Positions 8,625 to 17,355 of a stretch of 64,000 nt of DNA are shown piece after piece (the stretch's first letter is position 1; every line of letters starts with the position of its first letter). The DNA lies in NCBI GenBank assembly GCA_026418295.1, contig JAOABP010000001.1:478398-542397 (forward strand), in the 5' to 3' direction. The position numbers and the translations under genes are program-made. Under the pieces are notes generated by a model. That model was not told the DNA's origin, ran no database searches, and saw only the letters and a program-made list of their open reading frames with translations. The stretch comes from Caldifarciminota bacterium. GTDB lineage: Bacteria > Hydrothermota > Tepidihabitantia > Tepidihabitantales > Tepidihabitantaceae.

Positions 8625-10498
8625 TGCAGTTTCTCTATCCGTCTTTTCTCCTGCTCCTGCCGCTGGGACTGATCCCGGTTCTGATCCACATTTTTACCCG
8701 GCTGCGGCTCCAGCGCCGGGGTTTCCCCTCGCTGGTACTGCTGGAAAGTGTGCGCCGTGAAAGATGGTCCTGGGTCCGGCTCCGGGAAATTCTGCTGCTT
8801 GTCCTCCGGACTCTGTTTCTGCTTCTGATACCGCTGGCACTGAGCCGCCCGCGGCTTGAGAGCAGACTCCCGTTCCGGCTCGGCTCGGACCGCATGCTGC
8901 TCATCCTTGACCATTCCTACAGTATGGCATATGGCAGCCGCTGGCAGCTGGCACTGGAGGCGGCACGCCGGATCATTCACAGCTCATCCCGGCCCATGCT
9001 GATACTCAGCAGTCATCCCGACACGGTATTCAGCGGCAGACATACCCTCCTCACTCTTCTGGACACACTCTCCGCTTCTACCATTTCCCCGACGCTGCAG
9101 CCGGCACTGACCCGAGCCGCCGAGCTGTATCGTCAGACACCAATGCCGGTTATAATCATCACTGATCTCCAGGCGCGGGCAGTGCCGGAAAATATTCCCG
9201 TTCCCGGAGGTCAGCTCCAGATCATTAATCTCGGCAGTAACAGATTCGACAATGCGGGAATAACCGGGATTACATATGACCGCCGTCGGCTCAGAGTCCG
9301 TATCTTCAATTACGGGGGGACACCGGTAATTAGAACCGTCCGGTTGAAACTGGAAGGCTACCAGGAAGAAAAAGTAGTAAACATCTCCGCTCGCTCCGCA
9401 GTATTTGCTGAATTTTCCCTGCCCCCTGACCTCCGCCATCATTATTCGGGCATTGTCGAACTTTCCAGCGATTCCCTCCTGGTCGACGACCGGCGTTTTT
9501 TTACCCTTGAAACCCCTTCCAGAGTTTCAGTACCGATTTTTGTATCTTCGGAAAACCAGGGGAAATATCTCCGGCTGGCGCTTGTCACCGACACCCTCCA
9601 GTTTCTACCGCTCCTGCTCAATATTTCCGAACTGAGACGCACCGACCTTACCCGATATCAGGCGATTATAATAGCTGATGCCAGCGCGCTCCGGCCGGCT
9701 GACTGGGAACGCCTGGACTTCTATCTCAATTCCGGCGGTTCGGCTTTGCTGTGCGCACCTTCATTAACCAATGGCAATATCCCGCTGCCCATCAGGTATG
9801 AAGGTCCGGTGAGTCATCTCGGCTTTATCACCCCGGCGGAAGTTGACACCACCCATCCAGTGCTCTCAGGTCTGCGAACGGTTGACCTCAATGCTGTGCG
9901 GGTGTATTATCACAGCCGGATAACAGGTGGCAGAACATTAATCCGGCTTGCCAACCAGGACCCGCTGGTCATCGAACTGCCCGGGAAAAATCTCATCATC
10001 TGGACATTCACTCCTGTTCCCGAGGCTTCCGACCTGGTTTACCGGGCGGCATTTGTGCCCCTGCTGTATCAGACATTGAAATACCTCACCGGCATAAACC
10101 GTCGAAATGAATGGCAGACCGGGGACACTGTGGTACTTACAGTTGATACCGCCGAACCGTTCCGTCTGCTCATGCCCGCAGGGGAAAAAACGGTTTTTTC
10201 TGAAGCCGGAGGCATAAAACCGGTGGTAAAGATCACCGACACCCGGCTTCCTGGAATTTACCGTCTGGAAAATGGACAGCATTACGAATTTGCCGTCAAC
10301 CCGCTACCGGAGGAAGGGGATCTGACGCCGGCACCGCTCGAACCGCTAATTCGAAATCGAATCAAAATTTACCCACCGCGCCTTTACGCTGCAAGTGAAC
10401 TGACCGGACCGCTGCTCTATTTCGCAGGGCTTCTGCTAGCGCTGGAACTTCTCCTGCTCGGACTTGAGAGTTACAGAAAAACGCCCGTGCGCAGGTAG
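8624..10498 (+). CDS. BatA-like membrane protein with N-terminal aerotolerance domain
   Basis: A 624-residue protein. The N-terminus (FLYPSFLLLLPLGLIPVLIH...PSLVLLESV) is the BatA/aerotolerance-regulator domain with two membrane spans (about residues 4-22 and 52-72). It is followed by a vWA-like region (LLILDHSYSMAYGSRW), a large periplasmic part, and a final membrane span near 590-612 (LLYFAGLLLALELLLLGL). ATG overlaps the TGA of the DUF58 gene (TGATG). The pair is probably one operon with a shared envelope role. Its last 28 bases overlap the convergent gene on the other strand. Confidence 0.85.
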   Translation: MQFLYPSFLLLLPLGLIPVLIHIFTRLRLQRRGFPSLVLLESVRRERWSWVRLREILLLVLRTLFLLLIPLALSRPRLESRLPFRLGSDRMLLILDHSYSMAYGSRWQLALEAARRIIHSSSRPMLILSSHPDTVFSGRHTLLTLLDTLSASTISPTLQPALTRAAELYRQTPMPVIIITDLQARAVPENIPVPGGQLQIINLGSNRFDNAGITGITYDRRRLRVRIFNYGGTPVIRTVRLKLEGYQEEKVVNISARSAVFAEFSLPPDLRHHYSGIVELSSDSLLVDDRRFFTLETPSRVSVPIFVSSENQGKYLRLALVTDTLQFLPLLLNISELRRTDLTRYQAIIIADASALRPADWERLDFYLNSGGSALLCAPSLTNGNIPLPIRYEGPVSHLGFITPAEVDTTHPVLSGLRTVDLNAVRVYYHSRITGGRTLIRLANQDPLVIELPGKNLIIWTFTPVPEASDLVYRAAFVPLLYQTLKYLTGINRRNEWQTGDTVVLTVDTAEPFRLLMPAGEKTVFSEAGGIKPVVKITDTRLPGIYRLENGQHYEFAVNPLPEEGDLTPAPLEPLIRNRIKIYPPRLYAASELTGPLLYFAGLLLALELLLLGLESYRKTPVRR

Positions 10499-10842
10499 TT
10501 TACATAACGGCGGAAGACAGTTTCGTCCTCAAGAATTGAAACCCGGGAAATCACCACCATACCACTTTCCGCATTCACCTTCAATCCGAATGCCTGATGT
10601 CCCGGCTCCCGGACAATAAACCCGACATCATAAACCTCCTCCGCCTTCTGATAACCACGTCCTGTAACCTGCTCCATAAACCAGCTGAGATTATCTGCCA
10701 CTGCACTCAGTGCTGGAATCGGCGCAAAAGGGTTGACCAGCGGAATCAGAATTACTTCCCCGCCCTTTGCCCGCTCATCGACCACCTCTGCCCGGTCCAG
10801 ATCAACAAACTGACGAAGTTCCTCAGGTGAACGCAGTTCCAT
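10471..10842 (-). CDS. Conserved-looking small protein, function unknown
   Basis: About 123 residues, no recognised family. It is soluble and acidic, with a plausible coding composition and ends in RRYVNYLRTGVFL. The 3' end overlaps the convergent BatA-like gene by 28 nt. A promoter (TTGACT-17-TAAGGT) ends 6 nt before ATG 10842, so what looks like a Shine-Dalgarno (AAGGTG) is largely the -10 box. GTG 10845 is the alternative start given in the ORF track. Confidence 0.6.
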   Translation of the reverse strand: MELRSPEELRQFVDLDRAEVVDERAKGGEVILIPLVNPFAPIPALSAVADNLSWFMEQVTGRGYQKAEEVYDVGFIVREPGHQAFGLKVNAESGMVVISRVSILEDETVFRRYVNYLRTGVFL

Positions 10843-10848
10843 CACTTC

Positions 10849-10877
10849 ACCTTAACTGAAAATCTGTGAAAAGTCAA
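10849..10877 (-). promoter_or_regulatory. Promoter of the small unknown gene, leaderless
   Basis: TTGACT (10877-10872), 17 nt, TAAGGT (10854-10849), then 6 nt to ATG 10842. Confidence 0.55.
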
Positions 10878-10892
10878 TCAGGTCCAGAGGCG

Positions 10893-12134
10893 CTATACCT
10901 GGCTGCCATACAGATAGGCATAAACCTTGGCATTGCCAGCCATATTTTCAATCAGACAGAACTCATTGGGCTTGTGCGCCTGACCGGCATTTCTGCCCCA
11001 GACCACCGCCGGAATCCCCTGGCGTCGGAAAAACGCCGCCACCGTGCCGCCCCCGATACCACGAGTAAATGGTTCTTTTTTGTAAACTGTGCGGACCGCC
11101 TCGGCAAGCAGCCGGACAACTGGTGCATCCGGCGGAGTTGGTGGTGCCGCCTGTGCCTGCTGTTCAATATCAACCCTGACTCTTACCTTGAATTCCTGCT
11201 CAATACCGCTGACCACCTCCTTGACCTTCGTCATCACTGATTCCAGTGGATAACAGGGCAGAATCCGCATGTCAAAGTAAAAAACATCCTCTCCGGGAAT
11301 GGTATTGATATTGGGAACGTTGGCTTCCTTTTTCGTCGGCTCAATCGTGGAATAAGGCGGGGAGAAAAGTTCATCCCGGGCATTGAAATGCTCATGCAGC
11401 TCCTGGTCGAGCCGGACTAACAGATAGGCACCAGCTCGATGGGCGTTATTGCCGTGATGTGGTGTCGAGCCGTGTGCCTGCCTGCCATAAGTTGTGAACT
11501 TCAACCAGAGAATCGACTTCTCGGCAATTTCCAGCAGTGTGCCATCTTCGTTTCCTGCATCTGGAACCACTACCAGATCATCCGCTGCGCATAACTGATA
11601 ATTTTTCAGGAGCCAGTCCACCCCGAACTCGGAACCAGTCTCCTCATCTGCTACCAGCATCAGCGCCACCGGGAGACCGGGCACAAGCCCGAGATTCAGC
11701 AGCGCCCGGAGGGCAAAGATTGAAGCTACCATCTCCTGCTGATTATCCTCCACACCGCGACCGTAAATCCGGTCTGCCTCAACCCTCGCCACAAACGGGT
11801 CAGACTGCCATAACTCGCGCGGTCCGGGCGGAACAACATCCAGATGAGTCATCACCCAAAGTACCGGACCGGATTTTTCCCGGGGGAGCCGGACGATCAG
11901 GTTCGGACGATAGCCACAGGGTGCCAGCGGGTCAGGTGCCCGCAACTCCTCAACCGCCAGCCCCCATGACTCCAGCTCATCCCGGAGATAATCGGCCCGC
12001 GCCTTTTCTCCTTCCCCCCCGGACTTCGGACTGATTGCCGGCAGGGCACACAACCGGCTCTGCATTTCAATCATCGCCGGTACCAGACGGTCAATCTCCT
12101 GACAGATCCTTTCAAAAGTTGATTTTTCCCACAT
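10893..12134 (-). CDS. M20 family metallopeptidase / amidohydrolase
   Basis: A 413-residue cytoplasmic zinc hydrolase of the ArgE/DapE/CPG2 group. Visible motifs: VMTHLDVVPPG (first zinc ligands), GRGVEDNQQE (bridging Asp), ADEETGSEFG (catalytic Glu and ligand), and a late GIGGGTVAAFFRRQG. The dimerisation insert around residues 200-310 is present. It probably cleaves a small peptide or N-acyl amino acid; the substrate cannot be read from the sequence. It is transcribed alone, divergently from the esterase gene, from a leaderless-type promoter. Confidence 0.9.
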   Translation of the reverse strand: MWEKSTFERICQEIDRLVPAMIEMQSRLCALPAISPKSGGEGEKARADYLRDELESWGLAVEELRAPDPLAPCGYRPNLIVRLPREKSGPVLWVMTHLDVVPPGPRELWQSDPFVARVEADRIYGRGVEDNQQEMVASIFALRALLNLGLVPGLPVALMLVADEETGSEFGVDWLLKNYQLCAADDLVVVPDAGNEDGTLLEIAEKSILWLKFTTYGRQAHGSTPHHGNNAHRAGAYLLVRLDQELHEHFNARDELFSPPYSTIEPTKKEANVPNINTIPGEDVFYFDMRILPCYPLESVMTKVKEVVSGIEQEFKVRVRVDIEQQAQAAPPTPPDAPVVRLLAEAVRTVYKKEPFTRGIGGGTVAAFFRRQGIPAVVWGRNAGQAHKPNEFCLIENMAGNAKVYAYLYGSQV

Positions 12135-12139
12135 TGAAT

Positions 12140-12168
12140 AATAATAACGAGCAAAAAAAGATGGTCAA
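12140..12168 (-). promoter_or_regulatory. Promoter of the M20 peptidase gene, leaderless
   Basis: TTGACC (12168-12163), 17 nt, ATTATT (12145-12140), then 5 nt to ATG 12134. It is back to back with the promoter at 12186-12214. Confidence 0.55.
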
Positions 12169-12185
12169 AATTGGCACTGCCCTGA

Positions 12186-12214
12186 TTGACTGACCTGATG
12201 CCAACGGATAACAT
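12186..12214 (+). promoter_or_regulatory. Promoter of the esterase gene, leaderless GTG
   Basis: TTGACT (12186-12191), 17 nt, TAACAT (12209-12214), then 5 nt to GTG 12220. No Shine-Dalgarno is present. Confidence 0.6.
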
Positions 12215-12219
12215 TTAAT

Positions 12220-14721
12220 GTGAGTACGACCCTCAGCAACCTGATCCTCTGCCTGTTTGTGACCGCCGGAAATCAATTTCCCGGTTCAATTGCTGACACA
12301 ATTAAAATCAGCCGGTGGCTGGTCTGCGGTCCCTTCTCGGTAGGCACAAGGGAAGGCATTACTGAAGTAGTTGGGGACCCGAGCCAGCTGAATCCGGTCG
12401 CCGGCGAATCCCTGCCATCCGGACTGGTTTCGGGGGGAGCTGCCATCTGGCGTGAAGTAACCGCTGACGCCGATGGCTGGTTCAGCACCGATTATCCGGA
12501 TGTGCAGTGGGATACGATTCAGAACTATTATGGTATCAGCGGTCTGGTCGCTCTCGGCTACGCCTATGCTGAATTCTATTCTTCCCGGCAGTCGCGGGCG
12601 CTGGCAGCAGCCACGAGAACCGGCAGCTTCCTGCTCAATGGCAGAAATTACCTGGGTGATGTTTACGGGAACAACTGGTTTCTCACGCCAGTAATCATTG
12701 ATTCCGGCATCAACCGGGTCATCCTGCGCCTCTCCGGCTATGGAGATCAGCGGGTGCGATTTATGCTTCTCCCTGCGCCCGCTCCGCTGATCCCAGTAAC
12801 TCAGGATATCACCGCTCCGGATCTGATCGCCGACTCGGCACTGACCGGCTGGCTCGGCATCCCGCTCCTCAACACAACCGCGGAAATGCTCTATCGTGTA
12901 AAACTGAAAATGAAAATCGACACCTTTCTGATCGCCGATACGATTATTGACCGGATTCCGGCTCTGGGTGTTAAAAAACCGGCGATCTTCGTTCATACCC
13001 CAGTTCTCCCGTATGAAAGCACGGGCTATAAAATGGTTCTCACTGTCGGATACCAAGATTTTGAGTTCTCAGATACGATCCTTTTACGCTCCCGGCGGAT
13101 CAACCAGCCACACAAACGGACCTTTGTATCTCAAATCGACTCCTCGTGTCAGTACTACGCAATTCTTTATCCCGCAAATTATGACCCGTCACAAAACTAC
13201 GGATTAATTCTCTCACTGCACGGTGCAGGCGTTGAAGCAAGCGGACTGGCAGAATGTTTCCAGCCCAAGGACTGGGCATTTGTTGTCTGTCCGACCAATC
13301 GCCGACCATACGGGTTTGACTGGCAGGACTGGGGAAGGCTGGATGCCCTTGAAGTGCTGAAGGAGGTCTGCAGCTCGCTGCCGGTTGATTTGGACCGTAT
13401 CTATCTTACCGGTCACTCAATGGGCGGCCACGGAACCTGGCATATCGGTCTGACCCATCCGGATCTTTTTGCTGCAATTGCACCGGCAGCCGGCTGGCCC
13501 TCTTTTCCGCTTTATGTCCCCAATTTCCTGCAGCGGAGCGTTATCTTTGCAGAACCATCAAAACTGGCACTCCGGGAAATGGCTGCACGACCGGACAACA
13601 CACCGGCATTTATAGAAAATGCCTGCAATCTGCCGGTATTCATCCTTCACGGCGGTGAGGACGACAATGTACCGCCAATCCATGGCAGAACATTCGCACT
13701 CTGGCTTAGAAGTCTGGGATATGAGTATGTCTATAAGGAAGTTCCGGGTGTGAAACACTGGTGGAACTATCCTGACGGCACGGTCTGCGTAGACGATGAA
13801 CAACTGATGACTTTTCTGAAAAACAGAAAAAGGCAGAACACTCCCGGGCACATCCGTTTCCGGACCGCAGACATCAATCAGTCAGGAAAAGCCTACTGGG
13901 TAAAAATTGACCGGGTGGCGGTTGTGGGCCGCGATGCATTCATCGAAGCAACGCTGAGCGACTCAACCCTCAAAATCTCCACTGTTAACATTACCCAGCT
14001 GACGATTGATCAGGAAAGGCTGAAAATAGCCGGCAGCCTGCTCCGGCTGAAAATCGATGGCCAGGAATTAGATCTGCCTTTTTCCGGCAAAGATATCACT
14101 CTGCACCGGGATAAGAACGGCTGGCGCCCAGGAGCATACCGAAAAGGCACAGCCATTACTAAAAGACCCGGGCTTTATGGCCCAGCAAAACAGGTACTTT
14201 TTTCTCCGTTTGCAATTGTTTACGGTACCCAAGATCCCAACCTGACGCCGTTTTTGCACCACAGCGCAGTTCAGGAAGGATTGCGCTGGTGGCTCATCGC
14301 CAACGGAACAACTGAAATTTACGCCGATACTGAACATCTGCCACTAAATCGCAATATTGTACTCTTGGGCAGCAGTGAAGATAATATCCAAACCGCCAGA
14401 ATTGCCCGCAGTCTGCCGATTCGAATCCACCAGGGGAGGATGCTGTGTAACCGAGTTGACCTGGGAGAAAGTCTGGCTGCGATCATCACCTATCCCAATC
14501 CTCTGAATCCCCAGCGACTCGTTCTATGCCGTTTTGGCACCGATTCCTCCACCACAAAACTCTCCCTTTTCTGGAATCTGATTGGTTCCGGCACTGCCAT
14601 TCCCGATTTCATGATTTTTGACCACCGGGTCCGCAGGTTCGGATGGAAAGGTGTCCGGGCTGCTGGGTTTTTTTCGTCCGACTGGCAGATTGAACCGGCC
14701 TCCTGCTTTGTCGAAAAGTGA
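12220..14721 (+). CDS. Secreted alpha/beta hydrolase (esterase / prolyl-oligopeptidase-like)
   Basis: An 833-residue protein with an N-terminal hydrophobic segment likely to be a signal peptide. Residues about 20-300 are an unrecognised domain. Residues about 305-535 are an alpha/beta hydrolase: LSLHGAG oxyanion strand, GHSMGGHG nucleophile elbow (Ser), HGGEDDNVPP (Asp) and VKHWWN (His). The final 300 residues are another unrecognised domain. The arrangement resembles large esterases of the PHB-depolymerase/feruloyl-esterase type. Substrate is unknown. The start is GTG, supported by a promoter 5 nt upstream. The ispE gene overlaps its last 4 bases. Confidence 0.82.
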   Translation: MSTTLSNLILCLFVTAGNQFPGSIADTIKISRWLVCGPFSVGTREGITEVVGDPSQLNPVAGESLPSGLVSGGAAIWREVTADADGWFSTDYPDVQWDTIQNYYGISGLVALGYAYAEFYSSRQSRALAAATRTGSFLLNGRNYLGDVYGNNWFLTPVIIDSGINRVILRLSGYGDQRVRFMLLPAPAPLIPVTQDITAPDLIADSALTGWLGIPLLNTTAEMLYRVKLKMKIDTFLIADTIIDRIPALGVKKPAIFVHTPVLPYESTGYKMVLTVGYQDFEFSDTILLRSRRINQPHKRTFVSQIDSSCQYYAILYPANYDPSQNYGLILSLHGAGVEASGLAECFQPKDWAFVVCPTNRRPYGFDWQDWGRLDALEVLKEVCSSLPVDLDRIYLTGHSMGGHGTWHIGLTHPDLFAAIAPAAGWPSFPLYVPNFLQRSVIFAEPSKLALREMAARPDNTPAFIENACNLPVFILHGGEDDNVPPIHGRTFALWLRSLGYEYVYKEVPGVKHWWNYPDGTVCVDDEQLMTFLKNRKRQNTPGHIRFRTADINQSGKAYWVKIDRVAVVGRDAFIEATLSDSTLKISTVNITQLTIDQERLKIAGSLLRLKIDGQELDLPFSGKDITLHRDKNGWRPGAYRKGTAITKRPGLYGPAKQVLFSPFAIVYGTQDPNLTPFLHHSAVQEGLRWWLIANGTTEIYADTEHLPLNRNIVLLGSSEDNIQTARIARSLPIRIHQGRMLCNRVDLGESLAAIITYPNPLNPQRLVLCRFGTDSSTTKLSLFWNLIGSGTAIPDFMIFDHRVRRFGWKGVRAAGFFSSDWQIEPASCFVEK

Positions 14722-15599
14722 AAGTAATCAGACTCCATTCCCCGGCTAAAATCAATCTCGGACTCTGGGTCGGGAGAAAAAGAGCTGATGGCTACCATGA
14801 ACTGGTAACGATCATGGTACCGCTGGAATTCGGAGATCGGGTACGGCTTGAAAAGACCCGCAGTGGAATTTGCGTAAAAACTACCGGCATCAATCTTAAC
14901 ATTCCGGAAAGAGCCAATCTGGCTTATCGGGCCGCCGGACTTTTTTTTACAGCAACCGGAATCACCGGCGGCTGCAAAATTTTCATTGATAAAAATATCC
15001 CCCCAGGAGGAGGACTGGGAGGCGGATCCTCCAATGCTGCTACGGTTCTGCTCGGACTGAATTATCTTTTTGACCACCCGCTCAACCTCACTCAGCTTAA
15101 TCAACTTGCCCGGGAACTGGGAAGTGATGTCCCATTCTTCCTTCAACCTAAACCTTGCGTCGCCCGGGGGCGAGGAGAGAAACTCCGACCGATCACCCTC
15201 CCGGCACTCCGAATTGTCCTCTATTACCCGGGATTCGGAATCTCAACCCGCTGGGCGTATGACAGACTGGACCGGCTGAAGAAAAAATTGACAACCTGGA
15301 GGTTTTGCCCTAAAATTATAGCCTTAAAATTAAGGCGTAAAGAGCCGGCAGGACTGGCAGAACTGATCAGAAACAGCTTTGAAACGGTAGTGTTCCGCCG
15401 GTATCCAGAACTGGCAAAGATAAAGAAACAGTTACTGGAAAGTGGAATGGTGGCTGCCGGTCTCACCGGCTCCGGCAGTACGGTCTATGGGTTGCAATAT
15501 GCAACCGACCCGATGGCCGAATGGTTGCATTCTGGGTCCCCCTGGATTATAACCCGCTATAGACCGTCAACACTGTCCGGCGCCGGAACGACATTATGA
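14718..15599 (+). CDS. ispE: 4-diphosphocytidyl-2-C-methyl-D-erythritol kinase
   Basis: A 293-residue GHMP kinase that phosphorylates CDP-ME in the MEP isoprenoid pathway. Motifs: SPAKINLGLWV, GYHELVTIM, the ATP-binding PPGGGLGGGSSNAA, SDVPFFL, and the C-terminal GLTGSGSTVYG. The start GTG overlaps the esterase stop (GTGA), so translation is probably coupled. A near-consensus promoter lies inside the gene. Three bases after the stop the tRNA-Gln begins. Dxr and IspD are encoded elsewhere in the window, and UppS in the next operon consumes the product pool. Confidence 0.95.
   Translation: MKVIRLHSPAKINLGLWVGRKRADGYHELVTIMVPLEFGDRVRLEKTRSGICVKTTGINLNIPERANLAYRAAGLFFTATGITGGCKIFIDKNIPPGGGLGGGSSNAATVLLGLNYLFDHPLNLTQLNQLARELGSDVPFFLQPKPCVARGRGEKLRPITLPALRIVLYYPGFGISTRWAYDRLDRLKKKLTTWRFCPKIIALKLRRKEPAGLAELIRNSFETVVFRRYPELAKIKKQLLESGMVAAGLTGSGSTVYGLQYATDPMAEWLHSGSPWIITRYRPSTLSGAGTTL
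15288..15316 (+). promoter_or_regulatory. Possible internal promoter within ispE
   Basis: TTGACA, 17 nt, TAAAAT, close to consensus. It lies about 290 bases upstream of tRNA-Gln and prs and could drive them independently of the esterase. It may also be chance within coding sequence. Confidence 0.35.
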
Positions 15600-15602
15600 A
15601 TT

Positions 15603-15675
15603 TGGGGCGTCGTCTAATCTGGCAGGACACAGGACTTTGGATCCTGTCGTGGAGGTTCAAATCCCCCCGCCCCAG
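15603..15675 (+). tRNA. tRNA-Gln (anticodon TTG)
   Basis: Acceptor TGGGGCG pairs with CGCCCCA. The anticodon stem CAGGA/TCCTG encloses CTTTGGA, giving anticodon TTG. T-loop TTCAAAT is normal. The T-stem GGAGG/CCCCC contains one A-C mismatch at positions 51-63. No CCA is encoded. It lies 3 nt after ispE and about 29 nt before prs, so it must be excised from a protein-coding transcript. Confidence 0.93.
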
Positions 15676-15704
15676 TGCTGATCGAGGCGGAAATGGAGCA
15701 GAAA

Positions 15705-16649
15705 ATGAATGGTAAGGAACTGAAGCTTTTTTCCGGGCGGGCAAATCGACCGCTCGCAGAAAAAATTGCCCAACGGCTTGAGGTTCCCTTAGGCAATGCT
15801 GAAATATCAAATTTTGCCGATGGTGAAATCCGAATCAGTATCAACGAAAATGTCCGGGGGGAAGATGTATTCATAGTCCAGCCCACTCCACCGCCAGCCG
15901 ATAATCTGCTGGAATTACTGCTGATGATTGATGCACTGAAGCGGGCTTCTGCCCGGCGTATTACAGCGGTAATTCCCTACTACGGCTATGCGCGCCAGGA
16001 TCGCAAGGACCGCCCCCGAGTACCACTTTCTGCCAAGCTGATTGCCAATCTCCTGACCCGTGCCGGCGTCGACCGGATTCTGACTATTGATCTGCATGCG
16101 GAACAGATTCAGGCATTCTTTGACATACCGGTTGATCATCTTTATGCAACACCGGTACTGGTAGAATACCACCGTCAGTTTGCTGACAACCTAGTTGTCG
16201 TCGCACCAGACACCGGTCGGGCAAACCGGGCACGCGGTTTTGCCCAGCGTCTGGGGAAGGATACGCCGATTGCAATAATCGATAAGCGCCGGACTGCACC
16301 CAATCAGGTTGAGGCCTTGCGGGTGGTAGGCGAGGTTGAAGGGCTGGATGCGTTGATTTTTGATGACATGATTGATACTGGTGGCACCCTGATCCGGGCG
16401 GCCGAAGCACTGGTCAAAGCAGGAGCACGGAATGTCCGGGCTACCGCTACCCATGGGATATTTTCCGGTGATGCGGTGTACCACCTGGCGCAATCACCGA
16501 TCACGGAAATAATAATCACCGACACAATCCTGCAACCCGCAGCCAAGTCCCATCCGAAAATCAAGGTATTGACCATCTCCGCCCTTCTGGCTGAAGCCAT
16601 CTTCCGCATCCACCGGGAAGAGTCGGTAAGTTCATTGTTTATTGATTAA
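15705..16649 (+). CDS. prs: Ribose-phosphate pyrophosphokinase
   Basis: A 314-residue cytoplasmic enzyme making PRPP from ribose 5-phosphate and ATP, for nucleotide, histidine and tryptophan synthesis. Motifs: LFSGRANRPLAEKIA, the flexible ATP loop YYGYARQDRKDRPR, the divalent-metal site TIDLHAEQIQAFFDIP, and the PRPP-binding LIFDDMIDTGGTL. The ORF-track start (15675) sits on the last base of tRNA-Gln. ATG 15705 is preceded by GGAG at 7 nt and matches the family N-terminus. rplY follows 12 nt later. Confidence 0.96.
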   Translation: MNGKELKLFSGRANRPLAEKIAQRLEVPLGNAEISNFADGEIRISINENVRGEDVFIVQPTPPPADNLLELLLMIDALKRASARRITAVIPYYGYARQDRKDRPRVPLSAKLIANLLTRAGVDRILTIDLHAEQIQAFFDIPVDHLYATPVLVEYHRQFADNLVVVAPDTGRANRARGFAQRLGKDTPIAIIDKRRTAPNQVEALRVVGEVEGLDALIFDDMIDTGGTLIRAAEALVKAGARNVRATATHGIFSGDAVYHLAQSPITEIIITDTILQPAAKSHPKIKVLTISALLAEAIFRIHREESVSSLFID

Positions 16650-16661
16650 AAAAGGAGAGTT

Positions 16662-17354
16662 ATGGCACAAATTAAAGCAAGTATCAGAACCGAAACCGGA
16701 AAATCAAAAATTAGAAAACTCCGCCGTGCCGGGATACTGCCGGCGGTAATGTATGGACACGGTGATCCGTCAGTCATGCTTTCCCTCTCTGCCCATGAGT
16801 TCATGATGCTCCTGAAGGAACTGAAGGGTCATGCGCCGATTGTTGATGTTGTCATTGACGGACAGGGGACGACCCGCTGTGTTATCAAGACGATCCAGCG
16901 TAATCCGATTGACGGTTCATTTCTGCATGTAGATTTTCAGAAAGTACATCTCCACGAAAAGATCACAATGAATGTCCCGGTCATTCTTCACGGAACTGCT
17001 GAAGGTGTAAAACAGGGCGGCATGCTCGAACTGTTGTTGCGTGAAATTCCGGTGCGCGCCACAATTGACAGGATACCGGAACATATTGACATCGACATTA
17101 CTCATCTGAAAATGGGACATAGCATTCACATCTCCGACCTGAAGTATCCGGAAATCGAATTTGCGCTCCCGCCGGAATCGGCAATTGTCACAATCCTGAC
17201 GCCACGCAAACTGGCGGCTGCTGCCGAAGCAACCACACCTCAGCCGGAGACCACGGCTGAACCAGAAGTCATCAAGGAAAAGAAAAAGGAAGAAGCGGGC
17301 AGCGAAGAAGGTAAGACAGAAGCAGAAGCCAAGAAGAAAGAAGAGAAAAAATAG
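16662..17354 (+). CDS. rplY: 50S ribosomal protein L25/general stress protein Ctc
   Basis: A 230-residue protein that binds 5S rRNA in the large ribosomal subunit. The N-terminal L25 domain (GKSKIRKLRRAGILPAVMYG, KTIQRNPIDGSFLHVDFQ) is followed by the TL5/CTC beta domain (PVILHGTAEGVKQGGMLE). The last about 45 residues are a Lys/Glu-rich tail, an extension beyond the usual CTC length. AGGAGAG precedes ATG. The prs-ctc-pth-ychF order is a widely conserved arrangement. Confidence 0.95.
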   Translation: MAQIKASIRTETGKSKIRKLRRAGILPAVMYGHGDPSVMLSLSAHEFMMLLKELKGHAPIVDVVIDGQGTTRCVIKTIQRNPIDGSFLHVDFQKVHLHEKITMNVPVILHGTAEGVKQGGMLELLLREIPVRATIDRIPEHIDIDITHLKMGHSIHISDLKYPEIEFALPPESAIVTILTPRKLAAAAEATTPQPETTAEPEVIKEKKKEEAGSEEGKTEAEAKKKEEKK

Positions 17355-17355
17355 C

